A stretch of 64,000 nucleotides of DNA from Epiperipatus broadwayi (GCA_028023455.1 JAQFVV010006311.1:1908147-1972146); one strand, 5' to 3'. Positions 12,101 to 24,770 are shown, counted from the stretch's first letter. Notes: a model not told the origin generated them from the sequence alone. Program-made: numbers and translations.

Positions 12101-12645
12101 TGTGATTTTTTCCAAACATTAGAAACTAATATCCACTGATCAAGGTATAATTTATAAGTATGATTATGCATTGGGGTCAGTTTTCTACAAATGGTTCTGA
12201 AAATATGTGGAATGCAGATGTGATCACCAGAAACTCAGGGTCTGTCATTTAGTTTCCAATATAAGAACCTTGATTATGATTTTACACAAACATAAAAGAA
12301 CTCATGTAAGAAGAGTTTTACTTAGATCTAGTGACATTTTCTCAAACTATAGTAAATATGTCCATCTAACTTGAAATCTTATTTATTTAATTGACCAGAT
12401 TAATTTTAATTTTAGATTACCTAATAATTGTTGTAACAAATATTCTAACTTAGATCAATGAATAAAACATATAATTTCTGACTTAAATAATCTTACCCAT
12501 CTTTTATTATATTTATGCACATATATACTTAGTAAAACTTGTCATAGTTGGTGGAATACTGATTGGTTATGACCATTATCCTCCAGTATAATGGTCCAAA
12601 TCTATTGATCCATTACAAATTCTTTATTTTTGTTTTGTTTTGTAG
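9146..12645. other. intron stretch, nothing recognised
   Basis: Last 3.5 kb of the intron before CPLANE1 exon b. A 61-codon open frame at 11778-11963 has no homology I can name. Otherwise A+T-rich, CpG-poor, without evident repeats. Confidence 0.5.
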
Positions 12646-12746
12646 AGAATCTAAGATATTTTCTGTAGAAGTTATTATTCAAACTCAGTTAAGGACCTTG
12701 TTTCATCTAGATGAATTTTTTGATCAGAATATTCAAGCAAAATTAA
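12646..12746 (+). CDS. CPLANE1: CPLANE1 internal exon (b)
   Basis: A 101-bp exon between a TTTTGTAG acceptor and a consensus GTAAGTA donor. The first base completes the codon left open by exon a; the last base is completed by exon c (A plus AT gives Asn). Encodes about 33 residues, ESKIFSVEVIIQTQLRTLF then a hydrophilic tail. It has no motif of its own; assignment rests on splice quality and phase agreement with both neighbours. It follows a 10.7-kb intron filled with retroelements. Confidence 0.75.
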
Positions 12747-14956
12747 GTAAGTACTAACTTAATTGAAAAATTATTAAAAATGTATTAACATGTTTGACAG
12801 AATAGAATATTTTATAAATGATGTTGTTTTTGGATAATGCTATTGAGACCACTAATTTTTTTTTTTTTAAATATTATCTATTCAACTCTTAAAAATATGT
12901 ATTTGCAAATTGGAATTACTTTATTTTGAATTTTATCATTTAACATAAATTAAATTTTTTATTTAAAAAAAATTTTTTTGAAAAGATTAGTTAGTCCATT
13001 TTATAAATTTTGAAAATAGTGAACCATTTTTTAAGATAAGAAGTATGGCTGTCATTGCCAGAGTGGCAGAAGTATTATCATTTCAATTCTATGAACTTTG
13101 ATTAAAATTGAGTTCATTAAAACAGTGAGTTATTAATAGTATTGTCAATGTGTTGTCATGTTTAATCCTCTCTGACCTTTGATATAAAAGCATATTTATC
13201 TAAAACAAGTTCTTTAAAAAAAATTTATAAATTGAACACCTAATGTTAGAAACTTTGTTTTTACTGACTGAAAGGGCAAACACCATTAATAATGATTTTA
13301 TTTTGTATTATAATCTGACTTGTTGCCACAGTATAGAAATATTTAATTGTAAATAAATAACCAATTTTACTTCATTTTATCTTTATGTCATATATCTTAA
13401 TTTAGTCTTAGATTAACACTTTTTATATATGATTATATTGTACAACTTGCAGCAAGACAATCTGTTAACTAAAAAAAAATCCATTCAGAAATAGATAAGG
13501 TGGTCTGCTACAAGCATAAAGACTTGATTATAATAAATTTGTACATATACTGCCAATTTTTATAAACAAAATTTTAAAGATGAACTAATGTTATTGAGAT
13601 AATGTTTTCTCATATGTACTGTTTACAATTATATTTTCTCCAGCATTTAAAGCTTTTAAACTAATGCTTTGCAAAGAGAAATATTGAAAATGTTTAGCAT
13701 AGAACATATTAAAGTATATTTGTGATGAATAGTTCCTAACTTGCCATGCATCCTAATGCTTTAAAAAAGACGAAGTTATATAAATAATTAGATATTTATG
13801 TATGGCTAGTGTACTTAGTGGTATTATTTATTTTAAAAAGAAGTTTATTTACACTTAAATTTTATTACAGTTATAAATAATTAAGGAATAATTATAGTAA
13901 TTAATAAACAAATATAGGAACCATAATTAAACTGTCTGGTTTGAAGCATGTATGAAACATATATGATATTAAGTGAACTATAAATAAGATATGAAAAAGT
14001 GATTATTATTGGGAAAACAAAAATTAAGTAGTATGTAAAAATTTTGCAAACATGTTAAACATCATACGTTCAGGTAAAAAAATAGGTAATAGGTATATTT
14101 AAAATTGATTCGTTAATTAACAAGAATGACTTCAAAATTTATTTATTGTGTTAAAAATAGAAACTCAGAGACAATATAATATAATGATTTTAATTTATAG
14201 ATGTAAAGCAAATGAATAGATTTCAAAGTCAATCTGACTTGTATTACAATAATTGGTGGTGAGCTATCACCATTGATATCAGATATTAAAACAATGTAAA
14301 ATCTATACAAAAAGGCAAAAATATGTCATAAATTCAGAAGCTCCATGTCCCAACAATTTTTTTTAATGACATAATAAAAATATAAGCATAATGGGGTTAA
14401 TGAATTTAGCATTTAAGACATGTATTTGTTATAATTAAAGATAATGGTTCTAATATATAAGTAGGGGAGATGGATGCTATTAGTATTACTTGAAAAAATT
14501 GCAGTTATCTACTATGAATTGCTTATTGCATGTTGGTTGTATTTAAACCTTGTATGTCATATAGAGATATTGTTTGTACTGTTTGGTGAGAATGTAAACA
14601 AATATAGAAGGAATTTTGCATTTTTTTCGCAGACATTATCTCATAAAGTATCTCAAAGTGGGTTGGGTAAAAATATTTTAGTGCTAGAAGAAAGTATTTT
14701 GGATAGTTTTGAAGTAAAAATAGTTCCTTCAAAGAGTTGTTAATATTCCAGTTATAGCACTGGATATAATGTTGTGATTTATAATGTTCAGTAGGCATAA
14801 CTAAATTGATATTCATCATCTAATGTAAACATGATTACATCTGTGAAGTTAATTATTATAGGTAAGCAAAATCTTATTTATATTTTATAACTAGACAAAA
14901 TGTACTAACATGAAAAAAGTTTAATCTCATTTACTTAGCAATTCAATAAAACTTAT
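12747..14956. other. intron stretch, nothing recognised
   Basis: First part of a 3.85-kb intron. An 89-codon open frame at 14474-14743 overlaps a 98-codon frame on the other strand; neither has recognisable homology nor phase-compatible splice borders. Confidence 0.5.
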
Positions 14957-15389
14957 AAAACATCATATGGTCTCTGCCTAAATATTACTTTTAAGTAGAT
15001 CTATTTTTCCTACTCCACTTCTGATACTTCGTGTGTGAGTAATCAAAAGACATCAGATAGTAAGGTTTAATAAATCCCTATCAAGAACTGTCCTATGCTT
15101 ATTCTTTAGGCCTATTTCCAGCTTATTATTTTCATTAGTGAGGAGTTTTAGATGTAGATCTAGTATATCTGATGTTTTGGATGCATTGTACTTTTACTGT
15201 AGCAATCATCATTTGCTTTTTTTTTTACTATGAACTTGAAATTAAAAACAAGCAAACATACCAATATTTAAATATAAGTCAATTTACTTGCATAGTTATA
15301 TAGGTCTGCATCTATATGCTATGATATCTTCAGTCTTTTAATAACTGTAGACATCTATATTCTTTGTCCAGGATTGTTAGAATATCACC

Positions 15390-15790
15390 AGAATATTACA
15401 TGATATTTGTCTACACATTACTTTTAAATAGCAAATACTTTTCTTATTCTAGATGTGCCACTTTATATAAGCTTCAGTAATTAATAAGTACCAGATGGTA
15501 ATGCTTGAAAAATTCATATCCAACTCTATACTATCCATATCTTTAGACTAGGTTTAAAACTAGTTCAAACTATTAAGATATTTTTGAATATCTACTGATA
15601 ACTTGATAATAAAAATGAGTAAATGATGGCTGCTGGAGGATTCCAAACTTTCCCTGATGAATGTTATAAGCTATAAACTAATTTATGCAATGATTAGGGA
15701 TTTGTTAAACACTATTATGTAGAATCTATTGATTACCAAGCTTGCACAATGTAGCAAAATTGGAATAGAAAATACAGATTGCTATTTAAA
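15390..15790. mobile_element. palindromic element, copy 3 (inner, nested)
   Basis: Closest to the copy at 25850-26220: both share CTTCAGTAATTAATA-type and GGTAATGCTT-type sequence in the left arm, and an inverted right arm ending in the TTGATTACCAAGCTTGC region. The right arm keeps CTGATGA at 15654-15660 but the GAAA segment is TAAA, so its ribozyme motif is broken. It sits inside copy 2. Confidence 0.5.
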
Positions 15791-16065
15791 AGTAAGGGAT
15801 GAGCAGAGATGTCATATTAATTTGTTATTATAACAAGTCTGCTAAGGAATGAAGATGTCTTATTAAAAAATCTGAGAACACCAAAATATGTAGATATTAA
15901 TTAAACTGATATCATGTTTATATAATTATGCAAACAAATTAGCTTATAATCAAAACATTAACATGTTTATGAATTTCTGTCTTGTAAAGAATTAAATGAT
16001 GTCTTCTAGAGAAAATGTGTGTTAGATTCCAAATAATAATAAGTACATTATATCCAGATTCAAAC

Positions 16066-16107
16066 TCCTCACTGATGAAAGCCTTAAGTTTGAAATCTGT
16101 CTAAGGT
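16066..16107 (+). ncRNA. hammerhead-like motif in outer copy 2
   Basis: TCCTCA, CTGATGA, AAGCCTTAAGTTT, GAAAT, CT, GTC, TAAGGT. The core segments CTGATGA, GAAA and GTC are intact and spaced exactly as in copy 1 (42 nt), but stem I has two mismatches and stem II is weak. It supports the idea that the motif is a fixed part of the family. Confidence 0.45.
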
Positions 16108-16595
16108 TATGGATACATTAGCATTAGATAGGAACTTATTAAGTATGATTATCTAGCATTCAAGATTACACAAAATAGCAAAACTGAAGGGGAAATATAT
16201 TTGCTACTTATTGACAATTCAAGAATAAATGATTTTAGTAAGATTATTTTCTGCTTTGCCTTTGACTTATTCTGCAATATATTTGGCAAGTGAACACTAG
16301 AGTATTATTGGTTGCATTTGTACATTGTGTTTGAACAATCTTCAAATCCAAATTATTAATGTTATCTATCTATTTATATATCTTGGGAATACAGCATTTA
16401 ATTAAATTTTTTGTTAGTGTTAAAAACAACTTTTTGTAGTATGCTAGCATCAAAACACTGAACAAGCAATTAAACTATATTGTTCAGAATTAATAATCAT
16501 AGTATCATAAATAATGAATATATGTATAAATATGTGATTTATATTTAATAATTATATGTCATTTAAAACATCATAACATGATTTTAATTTATTAG

Positions 16596-16819
16596 ATGAT
16601 CTGTTTGAAAACAAACTTTACATGATTCAGTTTATTCATCAAATTTCGGAGGTTTTAACTGTCTCAACAGTATTAGGTGTACAAGCAACAAGATGGCTTT
16701 TAGAAAAACTCATTGATTTACTGAAGCAAGCTGTTCTTTGTTTAACTCTTGTTGTAACACCTCAGTTCTATTTACCAGCACCACCCGTTTACTGCCCTCA
16801 GTTACCTTACTCATCAGAG
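16596..16819 (+). CDS. CPLANE1: CPLANE1 internal exon (c)
   Basis: Exon of 224 bp from a TTTATTAG acceptor to a GTAGGA donor. Two bases complete the Asn codon begun in exon b; it ends on a codon boundary. The 74 complete codons encode DLFENKLYMIQFIHQ, a helical segment, and then FYLPAPPVYCPQLPY. The LPAPPxYCPQ string matches a distinctive proline-rich stretch I recall in vertebrate CPLANE1, and is one of the two strongest anchors for the gene's identity. No frameshift or stop. Confidence 0.87.
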
Positions 16820-17474
16820 GTAGGACATTTTATATCTTTTACAATAGTACTTCTTTTCTTAAATATAAATCTTGCATATGCCAAATAATTTGTTATTATC
16901 TTATGTGCTTATACAGCACATATATGATAATAAGAATTGATAAAAGTTTTTCAATACATGATAGCTAGTGATAAGTATGTAGCTTCTATTGATAATTTTT
17001 ATGTTACTATCTAAAACATATTGTAATTAAAACTTATCTTTATTTAGTATTGCAATTGAATTTGAATTTACTACAAAAAAAAAAAAAAGAAAGAAAGAAA
17101 ATTTGTTTATATATATGAAAAAAAATGAAATGGCCTTTTTTAACTCATTAAAAAAACAAACAAATAAATAAACTGATAATTTAGTTAGAGAATAATATTG
17201 AAACAGTTATCCACTTTAAACTTTCCTCTCAAAAACCAAATCAGTTGACTAGCCTGGAAAAGAATTGTAATAATTATAAAGTTAGACATTGCCAAAATTA
17301 TGTAAATGAAGAATATATAATTTAAATCTTATTTATCAAATAATCCATCTAGAGAATTAGAAATTTTTGTTATCACTGTAAAAATACTAATGACATCATA
17401 ATAGATAACTTTAATGAATCTGACTTCAATAATTAGTGACATATATATCCATGTATAATTTATTGAATATATAT
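16820..17474. other. intron start with purine microsatellite
   Basis: Beginning of the 9.85-kb intron. Holds a purine run with AAAG repeats around 17073-17100; nothing else recognised. Confidence 0.5.
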
Positions 17475-18000
17475 ATAAATCAACATTTCGACCAGGTCAC
17501 ACTGGTCATCAACTGGGTAACAAATATTGTAAAATAATTGTAGATGTGCTGTAAACACTCATGTATAACAATAATGAACATTCTATTAATAGAAACTAGA
17601 AATAATAATTTCGAGAAATTATTTAGATTAGTGGGATTTATAAAAAAAAAAATTTCCAAATAGAAGATAATTTGCATGCATCATCATGTTTGTTGATACA
17701 ATCTGGCCTTTTAAAGATCTCAATGGTTTCTCTGATCTCTCATTGTTAAAGGGTGGCAGATCTGGATAGTATTTTTATATTAGAAAAGTCAATACTGTGA
17801 CCTGTATCTATAGCATAGAGAGAGAGTGCTGAAAATGATGAGTATTTTTTAACTGCATTAATATGTTCATTTCTTTTAGCATTGATGTGATAGTTACTCA
17901 TACCTATTTAAGAAGCTTTATAAATGTTACATGGAATTTCATAAACTCCATGTACTTCAAGAAGGATTGAGTCTTTAGATTTGGTTATAATACTATTAAT
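17475..18000 (-). mobile_element. Penelope-like element remnant with GIY-YIG residues
   Basis: Minus-strand translation, with frameshifts and stops, gives GVYEIPCNIYKAS (start of a GIY-YIG nuclease), NEHINAVKKY (the RLxEH helix region), YAIDTGHSIDF (DTGH motif) and then the same KGQIV..ANYLLFGN ending seen in the 1-kb PLE pair. GIY-YIG is the endonuclease PLEs use to nick target DNA. The element probably extends beyond 18000 but decay prevents a confident boundary. It lies in a CPLANE1 intron. Confidence 0.7.
17479..17521 (-). ncRNA. hammerhead-like motif in PLE remnant
   Basis: Minus strand: TTGATGA, stem II CCAG/CTGG with loop TGTGAC, CGAAA, TGTTGAT. Only the first core base differs from CTGATGA (C to T, a common decay of CpG or C). 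Compared with the 1-kb pair, stem II changes on both sides (CCAG/CTGG against CTTG/CAAG), keeping pairing. Confidence 0.5.
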
Positions 18001-20117
18001 TTTTGATAAGTATTATGTGTTGTCTTTATATTATAATGTCTTAAAATATTTCATTTATATTAGTAGTCTGTTAAAATCTTCAATTTGTATAATAACTTAT
18101 TATGAAAACAGATTAAATTGTGTGTCATCACACACTAAAAAGTCTCAATAATTGACCAATAAATCAATGTCTTCTAAATTTTATAGCAATATTTTCTAAG
18201 CTATATGGACATTGGCAAAATATCTTTTGAAATATTTCACATTATATTAACATATAATTTTTAGATGATGGTTTATTCCAGTTGCTGAATATAAATTACT
18301 TTCATAAGAAAATAAATTACTAATTAAAGAAACCTCATGAGCTATTGTACATTCATATATAAAGCATTTATTGCAATCACTTTTGAAAAAAATCAATATT
18401 TGATAATTTGTAGAACTTTAATTACTGATCTGTGGATGAATATATATATATAGAATAAAACTTTCATGCCTCATGGTGAAAGAAGAAAAGTAACATGTTT
18501 TGAACATCCAGTGTTAGATGAGATACTTATAATTATATATGCATATGCGACATAGAAAAAATATCTCTATCAATATTTGGCACAATTGTTGCAGAAAATG
18601 ATAACATCAGGAGTTCCAAATTCCTTATCAATCCAGGATTATCTGTTTTATGAAAATTAAATAAAATATAACAACAAGGATCTGTTTAGGTAATCAATTT
18701 TGTTAGCCTTTATTAAAAGTTAACTGACATTAAAGAACTTACCTGCCATAAGTATACTGATAGTTAGCAAATGTTGATAGATTTAGTTGATGATTCTCTT
18801 TCTCTATTTAAATAAATTTTCAGATCTCTAAAAAGTCTCATATAGATAATTCAAATAAAAATAAGAATAATTATGTGATTAAGTGCTAAAGAAGCACTCA
18901 AATAGCAACTTGACCACAATCAATCATTAAACTGATTTTTTATTTTTTTTACTTTACTCAGCTGAGAATTAATTGAAGCATCTTCAGTTCTTGGAATCTG
19001 CCATTCTACTAATAGAGCGTAAAGCATACAAATGATTCTAAATTTTCCAAGATTAATAAGCAAATTATTAAGGAAATTAAATTACAAGACAATGATTGAT
19101 CCAAAGATTTAAATGTCTAATAAAATACAGAACTTCAAATGTATGATTGTAGCAAAAATAAACTCTAATAGTGATATTGTCTTGACAAGAAACTACGTTA
19201 AGTTTTATTTAACAATTTTTTTTTTCAATGAGGTTTCTTATTTTTATTTTTTAAATTTTCTCACCTGACTTCAATTTTATTTTTTTTAATCTTTACTTAC
19301 AGTACTTATTATTATCTTCTGTTATTACTTTTAGTATTTTTATCTTTCAAATATTTTTTAATTCTTGCATTAAAATTTCCCTTTATAATTTAAAAAAAAA
19401 AATTGTTTTGTTTGTTTAAAATCATTCTGTACTTGTATATAAAAATTCTCTCTTATTTTTCATCAAAATGAGATCAGCTGGGATATGAACCTGTATTATC
19501 GCCTTTTATTATTTTTTAAGGTGAATGACTTTAATATACCATCAAACCTTACTATGGTGATTTACAATGAATCTCATTCTACTAATGAATTTAATATTTT
19601 TACTTATAAAATAAAATGCTTGACCACTTTTTAAATCAATTATTTCTTCACTTTTCGACAATGTCTTGAGTTAAAGAATAGGAAGTTAGTAATAAATGAA
19701 GATGAGGAACACTAGGGCTATCTTATTTAAACTATCTATTCTGAACGTTGTTCATCAAATATTAATATATTTATTAACTATTAATATATTTATTTATATA
19801 TGAGATGGTGACAAAATTTTAAGTTATTTAAAAAATTATAAAATCTTATTGTAAGGGATAAACATTGCTGTGATTATGAGCAAATTTTTCTTAAAATATA
19901 ATTTGTATTTGGTAACATAATATTGATTTTAAATGATTAAAGTATTGATAGTTATTTATTTATTACATTGGCATTAGAGAAATAGATTAAATAAAGATTT
20001 TTTGCTTTCATATTTTAATCTATAATCTTATTTATGCAAATAATGATAACTAGAGAATGTATAATTAAGATATATAAAGAATTTCAGAGCATGGAAATGC
20101 TGTAATAAAAACTAAAT
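18001..20117. other. intron stretch, possibly decayed PLE at its start
   Basis: A+T-rich sequence. The first 700 bp may be the older 5' portion of the PLE at 17475-18000, but I could not recognise reverse-transcriptase motifs. The remainder shows nothing identifiable. Confidence 0.4.
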
Positions 20118-20355
20118 AATCACATGATCACCATTTCTTATGCCTACATAAGCTAGTATTAGCAGTAGGAAACTTATATAGAGTTGCCACCCAGAGCAAG
20201 CCTTGGTGGTTAGTGAATGCAGCAGGGTTTATGCATAAAATCCCCATATTGGATGAGTAGGCACTAAATGGGGATTTTATGGCCAAGCCTTCCTGAATCC
20301 TTTGATTTCTGGGGCTTGCATTGAGTGGCACTACTGTATGAAGAGTTTGCATATA
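20118..20355. mobile_element. palindromic element, short copy 4
   Basis: Starts with CACATGATCACCATTTC, the same terminus as the 5261 copy, and folds on itself through GCATAAAATCCCC and GGGGATTTTATGGCC. The central part, including the hammerhead motif, is missing, leaving a 238-bp deletion derivative. It lies directly upstream of LINE-B copy 1. Confidence 0.65.
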
Positions 20356-22343
20356 TGGTTACTGGGAGGGTGGTAAAAATGGAAGAAAATAAGAAAGTGG
20401 GAGAAGTGCAAGGAGGGGTTTTAGAAAGGATAGGTGCATAGGAGATAATTTATTTGTAATCAAACAACTTATAGATATGAGTAGGAATACAGGTAGACAG
20501 TTATATATGGTCATTATAGATATAGAGAAGGCATATGGTAGAGTAAATAGAAATAGATTATGAATAAGTTTAATAAATTTGGGAATGAATTGAGCTTTAG
20601 TGGATCTTATTAAGACATTGTATGAAAGTAATTACTATATGTATCAGTTATGAAATATAGAATCAGTTAGAGCTAAAAATGGGGTGGGACTAATGCAAGG
20701 ATACCTATGTCACCTACTTTGGTTTTGTTATATTTGAGAGAAATGGAGAAAGCAATAGAAAGATTAGGAAGAGGGATAAAGATACCATTAATAGATGGCA
20801 AGGGAGTGTATACCTTATCATGTCTTTTATTTGTTGATGATATCTTCTTATGCACAAAAAGTAGGGAAGATATGGAAGTTATGCTGAAGATGTGTGCAAG
20901 GGTGGGTAAAGAGATGGGAATTAAATTTAGTGAAGAAAAATCAAAAGTAACAATGATAAATGCTGGGGAAAGAGAAGAGAAAGAATTTTTATTGGGGGTA
21001 TAAAAGTTAAATGTGATGAATAGGTATAACTATTTGGGAATCGTCTTAAGTAATCAGAGAAATTGCTTGGATGAATGGGAGAAAAAATTGACAAATGAAA
21101 CAAATAAAGGGACTGATAAAGAACGTAGCAGTGTTTTCATATAATAAATGTGATGTAGCAAGAATTATATGGAAAGGAGTAGCAGTAGCAGGGATATCTT
21201 ATGGTAATGATGCATTATGCGTCTTAAGTAATCAGAGAAATTGCTTGGATGAATGGGAGAAAAAATTGACAAATGAAACAAAGAAAGGGACTGATAAAGA
21301 AAGTAGCAGTGTTTTCATATAATAAATATGATGTAGCAAGAATTGTATGGAAAGTAGTAGCAGTAGCAGGGATATCTTATGGTAATGATGCATTATGTGT
21401 TAGTAAAGGGGTGTTAGATTACTTAGAAAAAGTACAAAGAGAAATAGAAAGCCTTGCATTAGACACAGATGTGTGGATGCAAAGGAGGCAATTACATTGA
21501 GAAATGGCATGATCAAATTTTTGTATGGGAGATGCAAAAACCAAAATGAAAATGTTCAGTACATTGCAATTTATGGATAGTAAGAAAATGGCCAAAATAG
21601 TATTTAATTTGATTACGAGTAAAGGACAGGCAACATGATGGGTGAGAAAGAGATGTAGAGGATTTGGATAAAGACTGTGTGTCAGTATACTTGTACAAAA
21701 GGTGGGATGATTGTGTTAGGAGGATTGTTGAGTGTTATAGTGGCAAAGAATGGGATAAAAGAATAGATGCATTAATAATAAATAGGGAGTTGGAGAGATG
21801 GAGAACTAATATGGAGAGTAAAAAGATCTTAAATATATATAGAAGTTAACAGAATATTAGATGTGAGTTAATTTATGATAATAGCAAGGAAAGCAGTTTA
21901 CTATTTAAGGCTCGAACAGGATCATTAACAACAAGGGAATATACACATAAATGGAGAAAATGTGAGTGATTTAGTCTGCATGTTATGTAAGGAAGGCATG
22001 GAAAATATTAGGCTTCTGCTAATTGAATGTAAATGCTTTCAAGCAGAAAGAATACACATAATGAAGTTGTAGAAGAATAAATATAAACAACGTGATACAT
22101 AAAGTGGGTTCTTAGTTATTATGCTGGAGTTGGAAAAAGATAAGGGGTATCTAGATATAAAGGCCATAGAATGGACAAAGATAATGCTGTGGAAATGGGA
22201 TAGAGCAGGATAAAGAAGAAATATGGGAAAAATATAGGGTGGGGAATGGAAAGGTTAGGTGGTTAACAGATTTCTCTGGACATAGTGGCTGAGAGATTTC
22301 TAACTTTGATAAAGGAGAAGCCATATCACATGGCATCACATAG
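20356..22343 (+). mobile_element. LINE-B non-LTR retrotransposon, copy B1
   Basis: 5'-truncated copy beginning inside the reverse transcriptase. Readable pieces are a GRQLYMVIIDIEKAYDRVN palm motif (near 20490), FVDDIFLC (the FxDD catalytic box, near 20827), an NYLGIVLSN segment, and further downstream the MFSTLQFMD and YLYKRWDDC segments. The reading frame is broken by several indels and a 178-bp tandem duplication (21043-21398). The 3' end is a CATCACAT-type repeat tail. It is the first of three head-to-tail copies. The LINE clade is unresolved; the zinc-binding C-terminus in copy B4 suits several non-LTR clades. Confidence 0.75.
21043..21398 (+). repeat. 178-bp tandem duplication within LINE-B copy B1
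   Basis: The sequence starting GTCTTAAGTAATCAGAGAAA at 21043 recurs at 21221 with very few differences, giving two adjacent 178-bp units. It duplicates the YLGI to NDALC part of the polymerase and breaks the reading frame. Other LINE-B copies lack it. Confidence 0.85.
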
Positions 22344-24186
22344 TATGATGGTGGGAAAGGTGGCAAAATGGATAGAAGAAAATATATAGTAGTAGAAATG
22401 CAAGGAAGTATTAGAATGGATAGGCATATAGAAGATAGTTTATTTGTAATCAGACAACTTAGAGATATGAGTGGGAATACAGGTAGACAGTTGTATATGG
22501 TCTTTATAGATATAGAGAAGGCATATGATAAAATAAATAGAAACAGATTTTGGGTAAGTTAAGTAAATTTGACTCTTAGTGGATCTTATTAAGAGATTGT
22601 ATGAAAGTAATTACTGTACATATCAATTAGGAAATATAGAATCAGTTAGAGTTAAAAATGCAATGGGATTAAGGAAAGGATGCCTTATGTCATTTATTTT
22701 ATTTTTGTTATATTTGAGAGAAATGGGGAGAGCAATAAAAAAACTAGGAAGAGGAGTAGAGATACCATTAATAGATGGCAAAGGAGTATATATATTATCA
22801 GGGTCTTTTATTTGCTAATGATATCTTCTTGTGCACAGAAAGTAGGGAAGATATGGAAGTTATGCTGAAGATGTACACAAGGGTGGATAAAGAAATGGGG
22901 ATTAAATTTAATGGAAGAAATATCAAAAGTAATGATGATGAATGCTAGGGAAAGAGAAGAAAAAGAATTTTTATTGGGGGATATAAAGTTAAATGTGGTG
23001 AATAGGTATAACTATTTGGGAATTGTTTTAAGTAATAAGAGAAATTGCTTTGATGAATGTGGAAAAAAATTGATAAATGAAGCAAAGAAAAGAAAGGGAC
23101 AATGAAGCAAAGAAAAGAAAGGGACTGATAAAGAAATTAACAGTGTTTTCATATAATAAATATGATGAAGCAAGAATTGTATGGAAGGGAGTGGCAGTAG
23201 CAGGATCATCTTATTGTGATGATGTATTATGTGTTAGTAAAGAGGTGTTGATTACTTAGAAAAAGTACAAAGAGAAGTAGGAAGACATGCATTAGAAGCA
23301 GATGTGTACATGGCAAAGGAGGCAATTCAAAGAAAAATGGGATCAAGTTTTTATATGAGAGATGCAAAAAGCAAAATGAAAATGTTCGGTAGATTACAAT
23401 TTATGGATAGTAAGAGAATAGTCAAAATAGTATTTAATTGGGTTATGAGTAAAGGCCACACAACACAATGGGTGAGAAAGGTAGTATGGTATGTATATGA
23501 TTTGGATAAAGATTTTATGTTAGTATACTTGTACAAAAGGTGTGATAATTGTGTTAGGAGGATTGTTGAGTATTGTAGGAACAAAGAATGGGATAGAAGA
23601 ATAGATGCATTAATAAAAAAATATGGAGTTGGAGAGATGGAGAACTAGTATGGAGAATAAAAAGTGCTTAAATATATATATAGAAGTAAACAGAATATTG
23701 AGTGTGAGTTAATTTATGACAATAGCAAGGAATGTAATTCACTGTTTAAGGCTTGAACAGGATTGTTGGCAACAAGGGAATATACACATAAATGGAAAAA
23801 AATGAGTGATTTAGTCTGCAAGTTATATCTAAGGAAGGCATGGAAAATATTAGTCATCTGCTAATTGTATGTAAATGCTTAGTAGCAGAAAGGCTACAAA
23901 TAACCAAGTTGTGGGAGAATAAATATAAACAAAGTGATTATACAGAAAGTGAGTTTTTGCTTTTTATGCTTGGGTTGGAAAAAAATAGGGGATCTAGATA
24001 TAAAGGCCATAAAGTGGACAAAAATGATGTGGAAATGGGATGGGACAGGATAAAGAAGAATATGGGAAAAACAGGGTGGGGAATGGAATTGGAAGGTAAG
24101 GTGGCTAACAGATTTTCCTGGGCATAATGGCTGAGAGTTTCCCGACTTCAATAAAAGAGAAGCCATAGTGCATTGCATCTCACATA
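22344..24186 (+). mobile_element. LINE-B non-LTR retrotransposon, copy B2
   Basis: Starts at the same reverse-transcriptase position as B1 (GTGGGAAAGGTGGCAAAATGG against GAGGGTGGTAAAAATGG) and directly follows the tail of B1. The coding sequence shows IRQLRDMSGNTGRQLYMVF, then a catalytic box damaged to FANDIFLC by frame and base changes, and a 24-bp purine-rich duplication at 23079-23126. The portion 23304-23648 is a long open piece. Near 23840 the ENISHLLIVCKC zinc-finger segment is readable. Ends in GCATCTCACATAC. Confidence 0.75.
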
Positions 24187-24770
24187 CTTGTACAAAAGAT
24201 AGGATGATTGGGTTAGTACGATTGTTGAGTGTTGTATTGGCAAAGTATGAGATAGAAGAATAGATGCAATAATAAAAAATATGAGATGGAGAGTTAAAAG
24301 AGTCTAAATATATATAGAAGTAAACAGAATATTGGGTATGAGTTAATTTACGATAATAGCAAGAAAAGTAGTCTACTGTTTAAGGCTTGAACAGGATCAT
24401 TAGCAACAAGGGAATATACACATAAATGGAGAAATATAGATGATTTAGTCTGCCAGTTATGTAAGTAAGACATGGAAAATATTAAGCATCTGCTAATTGA
24501 ATGTAAAGCTTACAAATAGAAAGGGTACAAATAATGAAGTTTGTGATTATATAGAAAGTGGATTCTTGGTTTTTATGCTGGGTTTAGAAAAAGATAAGGG
24601 GAATCTAGATATAAAGGCCATGGAGTGGACAAAGATGATGATGTGGAAATGGGATGGAGCTGTATAGAGAAGAATGTGGGAAAGTAAGGTGGCTAACAGG
24701 TTTTTTTGGGCATAGTGGCTGAGAGATTCCTGATTTCAATAAAGGAGTAGTCATATCATATCACACATAC
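24187..24770 (+). mobile_element. LINE-B, short 5'-truncated copy B3
   Basis: Begins at CTTGTACAAAAGATAGGATG, which is internal to the family (compare 21691 and 23533), and runs to a CATATCACACATAC tail. The junction with B2 shows microhomology (ATACTTG). Stops and small deletions throughout. Confidence 0.75.

Larger units (their letters stand above)
14957..16225. mobile_element. palindromic hammerhead-bearing element, copy 2 (outer, split)
   Basis: Degenerate relative of the 5261-5941 element. The left part (about 14957-15380) starts with the family's AAAACATCAT terminus and contains the minus-strand GTGAGGAG..CATTAG region. The right part (about 15840-16225) parallels the central and right-arm sequence of copy 1, ending near TTGCTACTTATTG, the family terminus. 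The two halves are separated by another family member (15390-15790), so this looks like one element with a second inserted into it. Boundaries are approximate because of divergence. Confidence 0.55.

Noticed and set aside
14474-14819. Overlapping open frames on both strands
   Set aside because: No recognisable domain, no splice borders in the phase required; typical of chance frames.
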